Source: Polynucleobacter sp. 71A-WALBACH (GTDB taxonomy: Bacteria; Pseudomonadota; Gammaproteobacteria; Burkholderiales; Burkholderiaceae). Taken from it: a stretch of 64,000 bases of DNA. Position 1 is the stretch's first letter. Every line of letters begins with the position of its first letter. A model generated the notes under the pieces. That model saw only the letters and a list, made by a program, of their open reading frames with translations, was not told the DNA's origin and searched no databases. The stretch lies in NCBI RefSeq assembly GCF_018882365.1, contig NZ_JACVOP010000001.1, positions 1 to 64,000 of the forward strand, in the 5' to 3' direction. Positions 53,548 to 62,565 of the stretch are shown in pieces. The position numbers and the translations under genes are program-made.

Positions 53548-55320
53548 ATGTCCCAAGATAGCAAACCATCTAAATCGCCTGCCAGCACCGTTGCTGAGCC
53601 CTCCAACTTTTTGCGCCAGATCATCGACCATGACCTAGCGAGTGGCGCCTACCAGAACCGCAGCAATCGCGATGGTCAAGCCATCCCCTCCATCATTACG
53701 CGCTTTCCACCAGAGCCTAATGGATACCTCCATATTGGTCATGCCAAAAGTATCTGCCTTAACTTTGGCTTAGCCGCTGACTACAACAATCAAGAAGGTG
53801 GCGCACGTTGCAATATGCGCCTGGACGATACCAATCCAGTCAAAGAAGATGTTGAGTACGCTGACAGTATTTTGGATGCGGTCAAATGGCTGGGCTTTGA
53901 TTGGGGCGCACACCTTTATCACGCGAGCGATTACTTTGATCAACTTTATGAGTTTGCAGAAATTCTGATTCAGAATGGCAAAGCCTATGTCGATAGTCAA
54001 AGCGCAGATGACATCCACACCAATCGTGGCAACTTTGGCCAAGCTGGAAAAAATAGCCCCTACCGCGATCGAACTCCCGATAAAAATCTTGCCTTGTTCC
54101 GTGAGATGCGTGATGGCAAATACAAAGATGGTGAACATGTTCTACGCCTGAAGATTGACATGGCGCATCCCAATATTATTATGCGCGATCCTGTGGTCTA
54201 CCGTATTCGCCATACCGATCATCACCGCACCGGTAGCAAGTGGTGTATCTACCCTTTATATGATTTCACGCACTGTATTTCTGATGCCTTGGAAAATGTT
54301 TCGCATTCCATTTGCACTCTCGAGTTTGAAAATAATCGCCCGCTCTACGATTGGATTGTTGCCTCGTTAGCAGAGCTTGGAATCTTTAAAAATCCCGTTC
54401 CACATCAATATGAATTTGCCCGCCTCAACTTAACCTACACCATCACCAGCAAGCGCAAGCTACTGCAATTGGTAGAAGAAAAACAGGTTGATGGCTGGGA
54501 TGATCCCCGGATGCCAACTATCGTAGGTATCCGTCGCAGAGGGTATACGCCAGAGAGTATTCGTCTGTTCTGCGAACGCATTGGCGTCTCTAAAGCGGAT
54601 AGCTGGATCGATATGAGCACCTTAGATCAAGCTCTTCGGGATGATCTCGAAGCCAAGGCTCCACGGGCCACAGCGGTCCTCAAGCCACTCAAACTAGTGA
54701 TTGAAAACTTTAATGCCGCTGCGAGCGAGCCTTGCTCAGCACCGCGCCATCCCCAGCATCCAGAGTGGGGTAATCGTGAGTTTCATTTCACAAAAGAATT
54801 GTGGATTGAAGCAGATGACTTTATGAAAGAACCCGTCAAGGGATTTTTCAGACTCTATCCGCCGATTGGCGATCAGCCAGGTGGACGCGTGCGTTTGCGT
54901 CATGGCTTTGTGATTGAGTGCACTAGCTTTGAAGTGGATGCTAATGGCAATGTGATTCAAGTCAATGCGACCCACTTCCCAGATAGTAAGAGTGGTACTC
55001 CTGGCTCAAATAACTATAAGGTGAAGGGGAATATTCACTGGGTGAGCGCGGCCGAGGCTATTCCCGCGCAAGTGCGTCTTTACGATCACCTATTTACTGA
55101 TCCGCACCCAGATAGTGGCGATAAGAATTTCTTAGACGCTCTCAACCCAAACTCCAAGCAAACAATTACTGCGTACTTAGAGCCCTGCATGATAGATGCC
55201 AAAGCAGAAGATCGCTTTCAGTTTGAGCGACACGGCTACTTCGTTGCCGATCAAAATGATTCAACACCTGGTAAGCCAGTGTTTAACCGTACAGCCGGAC
55301 TCAAGGATTCTTGGAAATAG
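53548..55320 (+). CDS. glnS: Glutaminyl-tRNA synthetase
   Basis: With ATG at 53,548 the protein has 590 residues. PPEPNGYLHIGHAKSI holds the HIGH motif, TSKRKLLQLV stands where the KMSKS loop does, and the C-terminal anticodon beta-barrels are present. It charges tRNA-Gln. The frame runs open to 53,500 through the tctA terminator, but that part is not coding. Its 3' end overlaps the converging epimerase-like gene by 20 bp. Confidence 0.96.
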   Translation: MSQDSKPSKSPASTVAEPSNFLRQIIDHDLASGAYQNRSNRDGQAIPSIITRFPPEPNGYLHIGHAKSICLNFGLAADYNNQEGGARCNMRLDDTNPVKEDVEYADSILDAVKWLGFDWGAHLYHASDYFDQLYEFAEILIQNGKAYVDSQSADDIHTNRGNFGQAGKNSPYRDRTPDKNLALFREMRDGKYKDGEHVLRLKIDMAHPNIIMRDPVVYRIRHTDHHRTGSKWCIYPLYDFTHCISDALENVSHSICTLEFENNRPLYDWIVASLAELGIFKNPVPHQYEFARLNLTYTITSKRKLLQLVEEKQVDGWDDPRMPTIVGIRRRGYTPESIRLFCERIGVSKADSWIDMSTLDQALRDDLEAKAPRATAVLKPLKLVIENFNAAASEPCSAPRHPQHPEWGNREFHFTKELWIEADDFMKEPVKGFFRLYPPIGDQPGGRVRLRHGFVIECTSFEVDANGNVIQVNATHFPDSKSGTPGSNNYKVKGNIHWVSAAEAIPAQVRLYDHLFTDPHPDSGDKNFLDALNPNSKQTITAYLEPCMIDAKAEDRFQFERHGYFVADQNDSTPGKPVFNRTAGLKDSWK

Positions 55321-56188
55321 TTTTTAGGAACTCTGCTACGCTGGGATAGCGTAGCGGGGTTTTTAATTCTGGCAGTCGCGTATTGCTTACGCGCCGCGAC
55401 TCTCGCATGAAAGACCAGAGCATTGGGGATACGATTTTCTCCAATTGCTCAGCTGGCAACCTTGGTGGTCGCTCCAAACCAAACGTATCCGCTACCTCAT
55501 CAAAGTAATCACCCATCTTGGTTTCTCCGCCGTCACAGGCATTAATAATGCGCTGGGGCTTACCGTGATACACGGCAGCGCAAACCAGTCTTGCCAAATC
55601 ATCACTCTGTATATGGTTCGAGTAAGCATCCTGCTCTGAAATTAAGGCAGGAGTGCCCGCCTGAATACGCTCAACTGGCAATCGATCGGCAGCATAAATG
55701 CCAGGGACACGGAGGATAGTAAGGACCACACCGTGAGAAGGCGCCCAAAGACGTAGGCAATTTTCTGCATCCACCCTACGCTTGGCTCGATCACTTTGAG
55801 GGTTGACGGGCGTCACTTCGCTTACCCTAGCACCCGCGTGATCCCCATACACACCAGTAGTACTCACATAAATCAGGCGCCCAACAGTATCAGAGCCTTG
55901 GGCTAAAATTCGAACGAGGTTGCGAGTTCGGCAATCGCGATGACCTGCATTTTGGGGTGGTGCCAAGTGGATCACGGTTTGCGCTAGTCCACTTAAGCGC
56001 CACAAGCTATCGGGCTTATCCAGATCCCCCAAAATTGGAATCGCGCCAACCGCTCTCAACTCCTGAAAACGCGTTTTCTGGGAAGTTAAGGCATACACGC
56101 GATGACTGCGAGCAAGCTGCTTGGCAACACGGAGGCCAATGTCACCACAGCCGACGATCAGGATTCGAGATTTACCAAAAGATTGCAT
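55301..56188 (-). CDS. NAD(P)-dependent epimerase-like protein (YeeZ type)
   Basis: This 295-residue extended short-chain dehydrogenase has the Rossmann motif ILIVGCGDIGLRVA, a YVSTTGVYG segment with the catalytic-type Tyr and ILRVPGIYA. It resembles E. coli YeeZ, a predicted epimerase of unknown substrate. The typical YxxxK is replaced by a degraded context, so activity is uncertain. It is divergent from the ferredoxin-reductase gene by 30 bp. Confidence 0.8.
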   Translation of the reverse strand: MQSFGKSRILIVGCGDIGLRVAKQLARSHRVYALTSQKTRFQELRAVGAIPILGDLDKPDSLWRLSGLAQTVIHLAPPQNAGHRDCRTRNLVRILAQGSDTVGRLIYVSTTGVYGDHAGARVSEVTPVNPQSDRAKRRVDAENCLRLWAPSHGVVLTILRVPGIYAADRLPVERIQAGTPALISEQDAYSNHIQSDDLARLVCAAVYHGKPQRIINACDGGETKMGDYFDEVADTFGLERPPRLPAEQLEKIVSPMLWSFMRESRRVSNTRLPELKTPLRYPSVAEFLKTISKNP

Positions 56189-56218
56189 AGGTCACATCGT
56201 AACGATTTATTGAAAGGA

Positions 56219-57265
56219 ATGAGAGTGTCCTACCAAGTCACGCTCAAGGCGAGCGGCAAACAATTTACCGTACAGCAGGATGAAACCCTGCTGGAAGCAG
56301 CTTTACAACAGGGAATCACCCTGCCGTATGGCTGTAAAAATGGCGCCTGCGGATCCTGTAAAGGCAAGATTTTAGAAGGTCAAGTAGAGCATGGCCAGCA
56401 TAGTGCCGCCGCTTTAAGTCCAGCTGATGAGGCCTCTGGCGGCACCTTGTTATGCTGCGCCCATGCCAAATCAGACCTACTCATTGAGGTACGTGAAGTT
56501 CAAGGTGCTGGCGATATCGCCATCCGAAAAGTGCCTTGTCGGGTGAATGCCATTTCAAAACCTAGTGCGGATGTGACGATTCTCAAATTGCAATTACCAG
56601 CAGCTGAGCGCTTTCAATTTCTAGCTGGGCAGTATTTAGAATTCCTACTGAAAGATGGGCAGCGCCGCGCCTACTCTATTGCTAACGCCCCCGATCAAGA
56701 AGGCCCGCTTGAGCTGCACATTCGGCATTTGCCAGGTGGGCTCTTTACCGACTCTGTCTTTGGCGTAAAAGAACCCGCATTAAAAGAAAAAGATATCCTA
56801 CGTTTTGAAGGGCCTTTAGGTAGCTTCTTTTTAAGGGAAGACTCCAAGAAACCCATCATCTTTGTTGCGGCAGGCACCGGCTTCGCACCCATTAAATCAA
56901 TCGTCGAGCAAATGCAGCTCAAAAAAATCCACCGCCCCATTCATCTTTACTGGGGTGGACGGCGCCCGAGCGATCTCTACCTTGATGCACTCTGCCAGTC
57001 ATGGGCAAAGGATATGCCTGACTTTAAATACATCCCCGTCATTTCAGATGCCCTCCCGGAGGATCAATGGATTGGTCGTACGGGCTTTGTTCATCAAGCC
57101 GTCATGGCGGATCATCCTGACATGAGTCGATATCAGATCTACGCCTGCGGTGCCCCCGTGATGGTTAATGCGGCTCGCCAGGACTTTTCATCACAGTGCA
57201 AACTGCCTGAGGAAGAATTCTTTGCGGACTCTTTTACCAGTGCCGCCGATCTTGCAACAAACTAA
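56219..57265 (+). CDS. Ferredoxin-type NAD(P)H-FAD reductase
   Basis: With ATG at 56,219 the protein has 348 residues. A plant-type [2Fe-2S] ferredoxin domain comes first (YGCKNGACGSCKGKIL, and a later CCAHA), then FAD (RAYSIANAP) and NAD (FVAAGTGFAPIKSI) domains. The order matches the CDP-6-deoxyhexose reductase and oxygenase-reductase class. It passes electrons from NAD(P)H to a partner such as an oxygenase. The partner is unknown; the Rieske protein at 33,313 is a candidate. Confidence 0.85.
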   Translation: MRVSYQVTLKASGKQFTVQQDETLLEAALQQGITLPYGCKNGACGSCKGKILEGQVEHGQHSAAALSPADEASGGTLLCCAHAKSDLLIEVREVQGAGDIAIRKVPCRVNAISKPSADVTILKLQLPAAERFQFLAGQYLEFLLKDGQRRAYSIANAPDQEGPLELHIRHLPGGLFTDSVFGVKEPALKEKDILRFEGPLGSFFLREDSKKPIIFVAAGTGFAPIKSIVEQMQLKKIHRPIHLYWGGRRPSDLYLDALCQSWAKDMPDFKYIPVISDALPEDQWIGRTGFVHQAVMADHPDMSRYQIYACGAPVMVNAARQDFSSQCKLPEEEFFADSFTSAADLATN

Positions 57266-57308
57266 GCGCGATAATAGAAACCTCAATAGATCTCATCCTG
57301 CACACGAT

Positions 57309-58502
57309 ATGAATAAGCCAGCCCAATCCGTAGATGCCCACTCAGTGATGTTTATTACCCCACGACCAGAGTTAGTCATGGTTGAGGGTAAAGGCTCATG
57401 GCTCACCGATAACAATGGCAAGCGTTACCTAGACTTTTTACAAGGTTGGGCAGTGAACTGTCTGGGCCATAGCAACCCTGGGATGATTGAAGCGCTCAAT
57501 GCGCAAGCGCAGAAACTCATCAATCCGAGTCCCGCGTTTTATAACGAGCCCATGATTCGTTTATCAAATCTGCTGACAGAAAACAGTTGCTTTAACAAAG
57601 TATTCTTTGCCAACAGCGGAGCTGAAGCCAATGAAGGCGCTATTAAATTAGCGCGCAAATGGGGGCAACTGAATAAAGCGGGTGCCTTTGAAATCATCAC
57701 CTTTGATCACAGCTTTCATGGTCGTACTTTAGCGACTATGAGCGCCTCTGGTAAACCTGGTTGGGATACGATGTTTGCCCCACAAGTTCCAGGCTTTTGT
57801 AAGGCGGATTTAAATGATTTAGAGTCCGTCAAAAAATTGGTGACCGATAAAACGGTTGCAGTAATGCTCGAGCCAGTTCAAGGTGAAGGCGGCGTAATTC
57901 CTGTCACTAAAGAATTTATGCAAAGCCTACGCAAGTTCACCAAAGAAAATAATATTCTGTTGATCGTAGATGAAGTGCAAGCTGGCTGCGGTCGAACTGG
58001 CACTCTTTTCGCCTACCAGCATTACGGTATCGAGCCTGACATTATGACTTTAGGCAAAGGTATTGGTGGTGGCGTTCCTTTAGCGGCGCTAATGGCTACA
58101 GATGCGGTTGCTTGCTTTGTACCCGGCGATCAAGGCGGCACTTATAACGGCAATCCGCTAATGACTGCGGTAGGTATCGGTGTGATCGAACAGCTATTGG
58201 CGCCGGGATTTTTGAATGCAGTGCGCGCAAAAGGCGAGCTGCTGAGCAAAGAACTGCTTTCCATCTCTGCAGAATTTAATCTGCAGGGTGAGCGTGGGGA
58301 AGGACTCTTGCGCGCTCTGATACTCAGCAGTGATATTGGTGGCAAGCTGGTTGAACTAGCTCGCGATCGAGGCCCAGAAGGATTGTTGATTAACTCACCA
58401 AGGCCGAATCTATTGCGCTTTATGCCAGCACTTAATGTGGCTGACGATGAAATCCTTCAGATGTGCAACATCTTGAGAGAGCTACTCAAGCAGGTTGCCT
58501 AA
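57309..58502 (+). CDS. argD: Acetylornithine-type class III aminotransferase
   Basis: With ATG at 57,309 the protein has 397 residues. It is a PLP enzyme with FANSGAEANEGAIKLARK, FHGRTLATMSASG, LIVDEVQAGCGRTG and the PLP lysine in LGKGIGGGVPLAA. The best fit is N-acetylornithine aminotransferase of arginine synthesis, though related omega-aminotransferases look alike. It lies 43 bp after the reductase gene. Confidence 0.85.
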   Translation: MNKPAQSVDAHSVMFITPRPELVMVEGKGSWLTDNNGKRYLDFLQGWAVNCLGHSNPGMIEALNAQAQKLINPSPAFYNEPMIRLSNLLTENSCFNKVFFANSGAEANEGAIKLARKWGQLNKAGAFEIITFDHSFHGRTLATMSASGKPGWDTMFAPQVPGFCKADLNDLESVKKLVTDKTVAVMLEPVQGEGGVIPVTKEFMQSLRKFTKENNILLIVDEVQAGCGRTGTLFAYQHYGIEPDIMTLGKGIGGGVPLAALMATDAVACFVPGDQGGTYNGNPLMTAVGIGVIEQLLAPGFLNAVRAKGELLSKELLSISAEFNLQGERGEGLLRALILSSDIGGKLVELARDRGPEGLLINSPRPNLLRFMPALNVADDEILQMCNILRELLKQVA

Positions 58503-58530
58503 AAAGCATAGAGACAAAATGCAATGCAAT

Positions 58531-58557
58531 TAAGGGGCCTTGAGCCCCTTAGTTTTT
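58531..58557 (+). terminator. Terminator after argD
   Basis: TAAGGGGC, the loop CTTGA and GCCCCTTA form an 8-bp stem followed by GTTTTT. It separates argD from the converging ispH. Confidence 0.88.
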
Positions 58558-58558
58558 G

Positions 58559-59524
58559 CTAGCCCACCAAATTCTTTGGTAGTGAGAATGTGACATCTTC
58601 CACAACACCCTCTAAGTTGCGAATGCTCCGCGGGCCAAATTCTTGAATCTTTTCGACAATTGAAAGCGCTAGGCTTTCAGGGGCTGATGCGCCCGCAGTT
58701 AAGCCGACCCGCTTTTTGCCTGCAAACCATTCGGCTTGAAGTTGTTCTGGCGCATCCACCATGTAGGCTGGTACACCGAGTTTTTCAGCTAATTCACGCA
58801 AGCGATTCGAGTTCGAGCTTGCCTTACTTCCCACCACAATAACTACCTCAACCTGAGGCGCCATAAATTTCACAGCATCTTGGCGATTTTGAGTGGCATA
58901 GCAAATATCTTGCTTGCGAGGCTGAACAATATTGGGAAATTTTTGAGTTAAGGCGTCAACGATTTCCTTCGTCTCATCTACAGAGAGCGTAGTTTGCGTT
59001 ACAAAAGCAATTTTTTCATTTTCGGCAAAAGGCAGCTTAGCCACATCGCTTACTTTTTCAATCAGGCGAACACCTTCATTGACCTGCCCCATCGTACCTT
59101 CGACTTCTGGATGTCCCGCATGACCAATCATCAAAACCGTAAAACTATCCTTACACATCTTGACGACCTCAAGATGAACCTTTGTAACCAAGGGGCACGT
59201 AGCGTCATACACCTGCAAGCCGCGCGCCTCAGCATCTTGGCGCACCTCTTGAGAAACACCATGGGCACTAAACACCACAATGCCGCCTTTGGGTACTTCA
59301 TGCAGCTCATCCACAAATACGGCGCCTTTTTCACGCAGGCCATTGACAACATACGCATTGTGAACAATTTCATGACGCACATAAATTGGCGCGCCAAAAC
59401 GTGTCAGCGCTTCATTCACAATATTGATTGCGCGATCAACCCCTGCGCAAAAGCCGCGGGGCTGCGCCATCAAAATTTCCGCGGTATTTTCTGCGTTTGT
59501 TTGCGCAGTGACTTGTTTATTCAT
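58559..59524 (-). CDS. ispH: 4-hydroxy-3-methylbut-2-enyl diphosphate reductase
   Basis: This 321-residue protein has the three cluster cysteines in [24 protein letters not shown] and ICYATQNRQ. It reduces HMBPP to IPP and DMAPP in the last step of the MEP pathway that dxs begins. It follows the FKBP gene after 3 bp, a common pairing. Confidence 0.96.
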   Translation of the reverse strand: MNKQVTAQTNAENTAEILMAQPRGFCAGVDRAINIVNEALTRFGAPIYVRHEIVHNAYVVNGLREKGAVFVDELHEVPKGGIVVFSAHGVSQEVRQDAEARGLQVYDATCPLVTKVHLEVVKMCKDSFTVLMIGHAGHPEVEGTMGQVNEGVRLIEKVSDVAKLPFAENEKIAFVTQTTLSVDETKEIVDALTQKFPNIVQPRKQDICYATQNRQDAVKFMAPQVEVVIVVGSKASSNSNRLRELAEKLGVPAYMVDAPEQLQAEWFAGKKRVGLTAGASAPESLALSIVEKIQEFGPRSIRNLEGVVEDVTFSLPKNLVG

Positions 59525-59527
59525 GGC

Positions 59528-59974
59528 TTAAAGAATCGCAACGATTTCAGCTTCGAAAGTAACTGGTCTTCCAGCCAACGGATGATTGAAATCAAACCAA
59601 GCACCCTCTTCGTTAATGGATTGCAATACACCAGCATATTGAGCGCCACCAGGCGCATTAAATTCAATCACGTCACCAGGATTAAATTCCGCATCATCAT
59701 CGCGACCTTCTTTGAGCGCGCCCAAAGAAACCCACTGAATTAACTCCTCTTTACGTTCGCCAAAACTTTCTTCGGGCGGCAGTAAAGCGCTTTTCTTTTC
59801 ACCCACACCCAATCCGATTAATACCTTTTCAAAACAAGGCGCAAATTGTCCCGAACCCATCAGCACCGTCGCAGGACGATCGATAAAAGTATTGATGTAA
59901 TCATCCCCACTAGGCAAAGTGAGCCGATAGTTCAGAGTCAGGAAGGAGTTGGGCAAAACCGTAAGCTTAGTCAT
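59528..59974 (-). CDS. FKBP-type peptidyl-prolyl isomerase (SlpA-like)
   Basis: With ATG at 59,974 the protein has 148 residues. ATVLMGSGQFAPCFEKVLIGLGVGEKK is FKBP core, and HPLAGRPVTFEAEIVAI ends the fold; the insert-in-flap region fits the SlyD/SlpA class without the His-rich tail. It helps folding in the cytoplasm. It is co-transcribed with ispH and divergent from radC, with 30 bp between the starts. Confidence 0.88.
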   Translation of the reverse strand: MTKLTVLPNSFLTLNYRLTLPSGDDYINTFIDRPATVLMGSGQFAPCFEKVLIGLGVGEKKSALLPPEESFGERKEELIQWVSLGALKEGRDDDAEFNPGDVIEFNAPGGAQYAGVLQSINEEGAWFDFNHPLAGRPVTFEAEIVAIL

Positions 59975-60004
59975 AAGGTAATTGTATCTAGGCCTGACCC
60001 CAGC

Positions 60005-60700
60005 GTGCACTCACCCATTACGGATTGGCCAAAAATGGAGCAACCTCGCGAGAAACTGCGCGCCCTTGGAGCAGCAGCCCTCAGCGATGCCGAACTACTG
60101 GCAATCTTTCTGCGTGTTGGAGTCAAAGGTAAAACTGCCGTGGCTTTAGCTGAGGACCTGCTCCACCATTTTGGCAATTTGCCGCGCCTACTCTCCTGCA
60201 CCTCAGAAGAATTAACCCAGATTCACGGCATGGGTATTTCAAAATGGTCCCAAATTCAGTCTGCCTATGAGCTTGTTAAGCGTAGCCTCGAGGAAACCCT
60301 CTCCCAAGATTCCGTTTTCTCATCGCCAGGCTATGTCAGAGAGTTCTTGCAAGCCCGATTTGGACGCCTGCCACACGAGGTCTTCCTTTGCCTATACCTC
60401 GACTCCCGCCTATGTCTGATTGAGTGCCAGGAGCTCTTTAGGGGCTCCCTAACCCATACTGCAGTCTACCCCCGGGAAATCCTCAAGGAAGCACTTGCCA
60501 GGAACGCTAGCGCCCTTATCGTGGCCCACAATCACCCCAGCGGAGACCCGCTGCCCAGCATTGCTGATCGAGAATTAACTAAGATGCTAGCTAAAGCCTT
60601 GCAGTTGGTTGATATTCCGCTACTAGATCACTGTATTGTGAGTGATAGCGGTTTTTTCTCATTCTCAGATGCAGGCCTTATGAAAAATGACTTAAATTAG
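60005..60700 (+). CDS. radC: RadC-family protein (JAB/MPN domain)
   Basis: With GTG at 60,005 the protein has 231 residues and the full family start (ITDWPKMEQPREKL). A helix-hairpin-helix region precedes the JAB domain, whose metal motif is HNHPSGDP with the downstream Asp. The name comes from an old repair mutant; function is unclear. An ATG at 60,035 would lose conserved residues. Confidence 0.9.
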   Translation: MHSPITDWPKMEQPREKLRALGAAALSDAELLAIFLRVGVKGKTAVALAEDLLHHFGNLPRLLSCTSEELTQIHGMGISKWSQIQSAYELVKRSLEETLSQDSVFSSPGYVREFLQARFGRLPHEVFLCLYLDSRLCLIECQELFRGSLTHTAVYPREILKEALARNASALIVAHNHPSGDPLPSIADRELTKMLAKALQLVDIPLLDHCIVSDSGFFSFSDAGLMKNDLN

Positions 60701-60807
60701 AAGTAATCACTAACTTATTGAGCATTTTCAGGTAATATAAGGCATCAGAAAGCCAAATCCTTCAAACTAAAGCCAATTAGGGGTAGATCAAAGTGCTCGG
60801 AGACTGA

Positions 60808-60813
60808 TACAAT
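60808..60813 (+). promoter_or_regulatory. Extended -10 upstream of rpmB
   Basis: TGATACAAT gives an extended -10 (TGn plus TACAAT) 32 bp before the rpmB start. No clear -35 is present. A ribosomal-protein promoter is expected here. Confidence 0.4.
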
Positions 60814-60844
60814 CTTCTTTTTTCGCAATTAATGGAGTTATGTC

Positions 60845-61078
60845 ATGGCAAAAGTTTGCCAAGTCACTGGGAAGAAGCCGATGGTTGGCAACAATGTATC
60901 CCATGCAAACAATAAAACGAAGCGTCGCTTTTTGCCGAATTTGCAAAACCGTCGTTTCTGGGTTGAATCTGAAAACCGTTGGATTAGCTTGCGCTTAACC
61001 AATGCTGGTTTGCGCGTTATCGACAAAAACGGCATCGATGCTGTGTTGTCTGATCTCCGTGCACGTGGCGAAATTTAA
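60845..61078 (+). CDS. rpmB: 50S ribosomal protein L28
   Basis: This 77-residue basic protein starts [23 protein letters not shown] and has the L28 core [13 protein letters not shown]. It is co-transcribed with rpmG 11 bp downstream, the usual pairing. Confidence 0.97.
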   Translation: MAKVCQVTGKKPMVGNNVSHANNKTKRRFLPNLQNRRFWVESENRWISLRLTNAGLRVIDKNGIDAVLSDLRARGEI

Positions 61079-61089
61079 GGAGCGCACAA

Positions 61090-61257
61090 ATGGCTAAAGG
61101 CGGCAGAGAAAAAATCAAGTTAGAGTCATCAGCAGGTACTGGTCACTTCTACACAACTTCAAAAAACAAGCGTACAAAGCCTGAGAAAATGGAGATCATG
61201 AAGTTTGATCCAACCATTCGCAAGCACGTTGCTTACAAAGAAACAAAGCTCAAGTAA
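61090..61257 (+). CDS. rpmG: 50S ribosomal protein L33
   Basis: This 55-residue protein starts [20 protein letters not shown] and continues with [19 protein letters not shown], matching the cysteine-free form of L33. It lacks the zinc-binding cysteines of the other L33 form. It follows rpmB and ends at a terminator. Confidence 0.96.
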   Translation: MAKGGREKIKLESSAGTGHFYTTSKNKRTKPEKMEIMKFDPTIRKHVAYKETKLK

Positions 61258-61288
61258 TTTATCGATTCGATATTTATTTGCAGTAAAT

Positions 61289-61317
61289 AAAAAACCCGCT
61301 AACTCAGCGGGTTTTTT
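61289..61317. terminator. Terminator after rpmG
   Basis: AAAACCCGCT, the loop AACTC and AGCGGGTTTT form a stem flanked by A- and T-runs. It serves rpmG and the converging desaturase gene. Confidence 0.9.
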
Positions 61318-61336
61318 ATTGTCTTCAATTTCTCTC

Positions 61337-62545
61337 TCATGCGTATCGACGCAGCCTTAAAGAGAAGTCACGCAAACTCGATAGACCGCTCTCTTCTGCA
61401 TGGTGACACCAAGCGTGCAACTGAGACAGCAATTGGTCACCAGTGGCATTAGAGCGACTCCAGATGGCCTGTAAATCACGACGCATCTCAATCATCTTGC
61501 GTAGCTGTGCGTTACTTGCCATTAACTCTTCTAGTTTGATTTTTTCTTCCATAGTCAAACGAGACTCGTCCTTACCTAGCCAAGCGCGCGCGTCTTTTAA
61601 GTGAGCCGCCAATACCTGCATATGCTGCACTTCATTACTAAAGAAAGTGCTCAGGGTCTTGCTATACCGGGCCATGATTTCATAACGGTTGGCAATAATT
61701 GCCTCAAGCGTTCCATGATCAGCAGGCCGCAAGTCGCTCAGCACTGGCTTAGGAGAAGTCTTCTTCACCTTAGCTAAGCCCACGGCACTCATCATCTGAA
61801 TGTACATCCAGCCAATATCGAACTCATACCATTTGCTAGAGAGCTTAGCGCTGGTAGCAAAGGTGTGATGGTTGTTATGCAACTCTTCACCACCAATCAA
61901 AATGCCCCAAGGAAAAATATTGGTTGATGCATCTTCACAGTCGTAATTACGATAGCCAAAATAGTGGCCAACGCCATTAATAATTCCGGCGGCAGTAATA
62001 GGAATCCACAGCATCTGCACTGCCCAAACCGTCAAACCAATTGCGCCAAACAAGAACACATCGATGATCAACATCAAGGCAACACCCTGCCAAGAGAACT
62101 TTGAATAGATGTTGTGCTCAAGCCAATCATCTGGCGTGCCATGACCAAACTTATCCAAGGTCTCTTGATTGTGCGACTCTTTTTTATATAACTCAGCACC
62201 ACGAGCAAGTACAGTCTTGATGCCAAGTACTTGAGGGCTATGCGGATCATCCACAGTTTCACACTTAGCATGATGCTTGCGATGAATGGCTGCCCACTCT
62301 TTAGTCACCATGCCCGTTGTTAGCCAAAGCCAAAACCGGAAGAAATGAGACATGATGGGATGCAGATCCAAAGCACGGTGCGCTTGGCAACGATGCAAAA
62401 AGATAGTTACCCCGGCAATCGTGATGTGCGTCACCACCAAGGTGAAGACTACGATTTGCCACCAAGCCCAATTAAGGTATCCGTGAGAAAGCCAATTAAG
62501 GAATAAATCAAAACCTGAAGCTGAAACTGTGTTCAAAAGGGGCAT
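61337..62545 (-). CDS. Fatty acid (acyl-CoA type) desaturase
   Basis: This 402-residue membrane di-iron enzyme has the three His boxes: HRCQAHRALDLH, HRKHHAKCE and HNNHHTF. Hydrophobic segments lie before the first box and between the second and third. It puts a double bond into acyl chains for membrane fluidity. A long soluble C-terminal tail (about 270-402) goes beyond the core. Confidence 0.9.
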   Translation of the reverse strand: MPLLNTVSASGFDLFLNWLSHGYLNWAWWQIVVFTLVVTHITIAGVTIFLHRCQAHRALDLHPIMSHFFRFWLWLTTGMVTKEWAAIHRKHHAKCETVDDPHSPQVLGIKTVLARGAELYKKESHNQETLDKFGHGTPDDWLEHNIYSKFSWQGVALMLIIDVFLFGAIGLTVWAVQMLWIPITAAGIINGVGHYFGYRNYDCEDASTNIFPWGILIGGEELHNNHHTFATSAKLSSKWYEFDIGWMYIQMMSAVGLAKVKKTSPKPVLSDLRPADHGTLEAIIANRYEIMARYSKTLSTFFSNEVQHMQVLAAHLKDARAWLGKDESRLTMEEKIKLEELMASNAQLRKMIEMRRDLQAIWSRSNATGDQLLSQLHAWCHHAEESGLSSLRDFSLRLRRYA

Positions 62546-62565
62546 CCCTAGAAAGATCTAAAAGC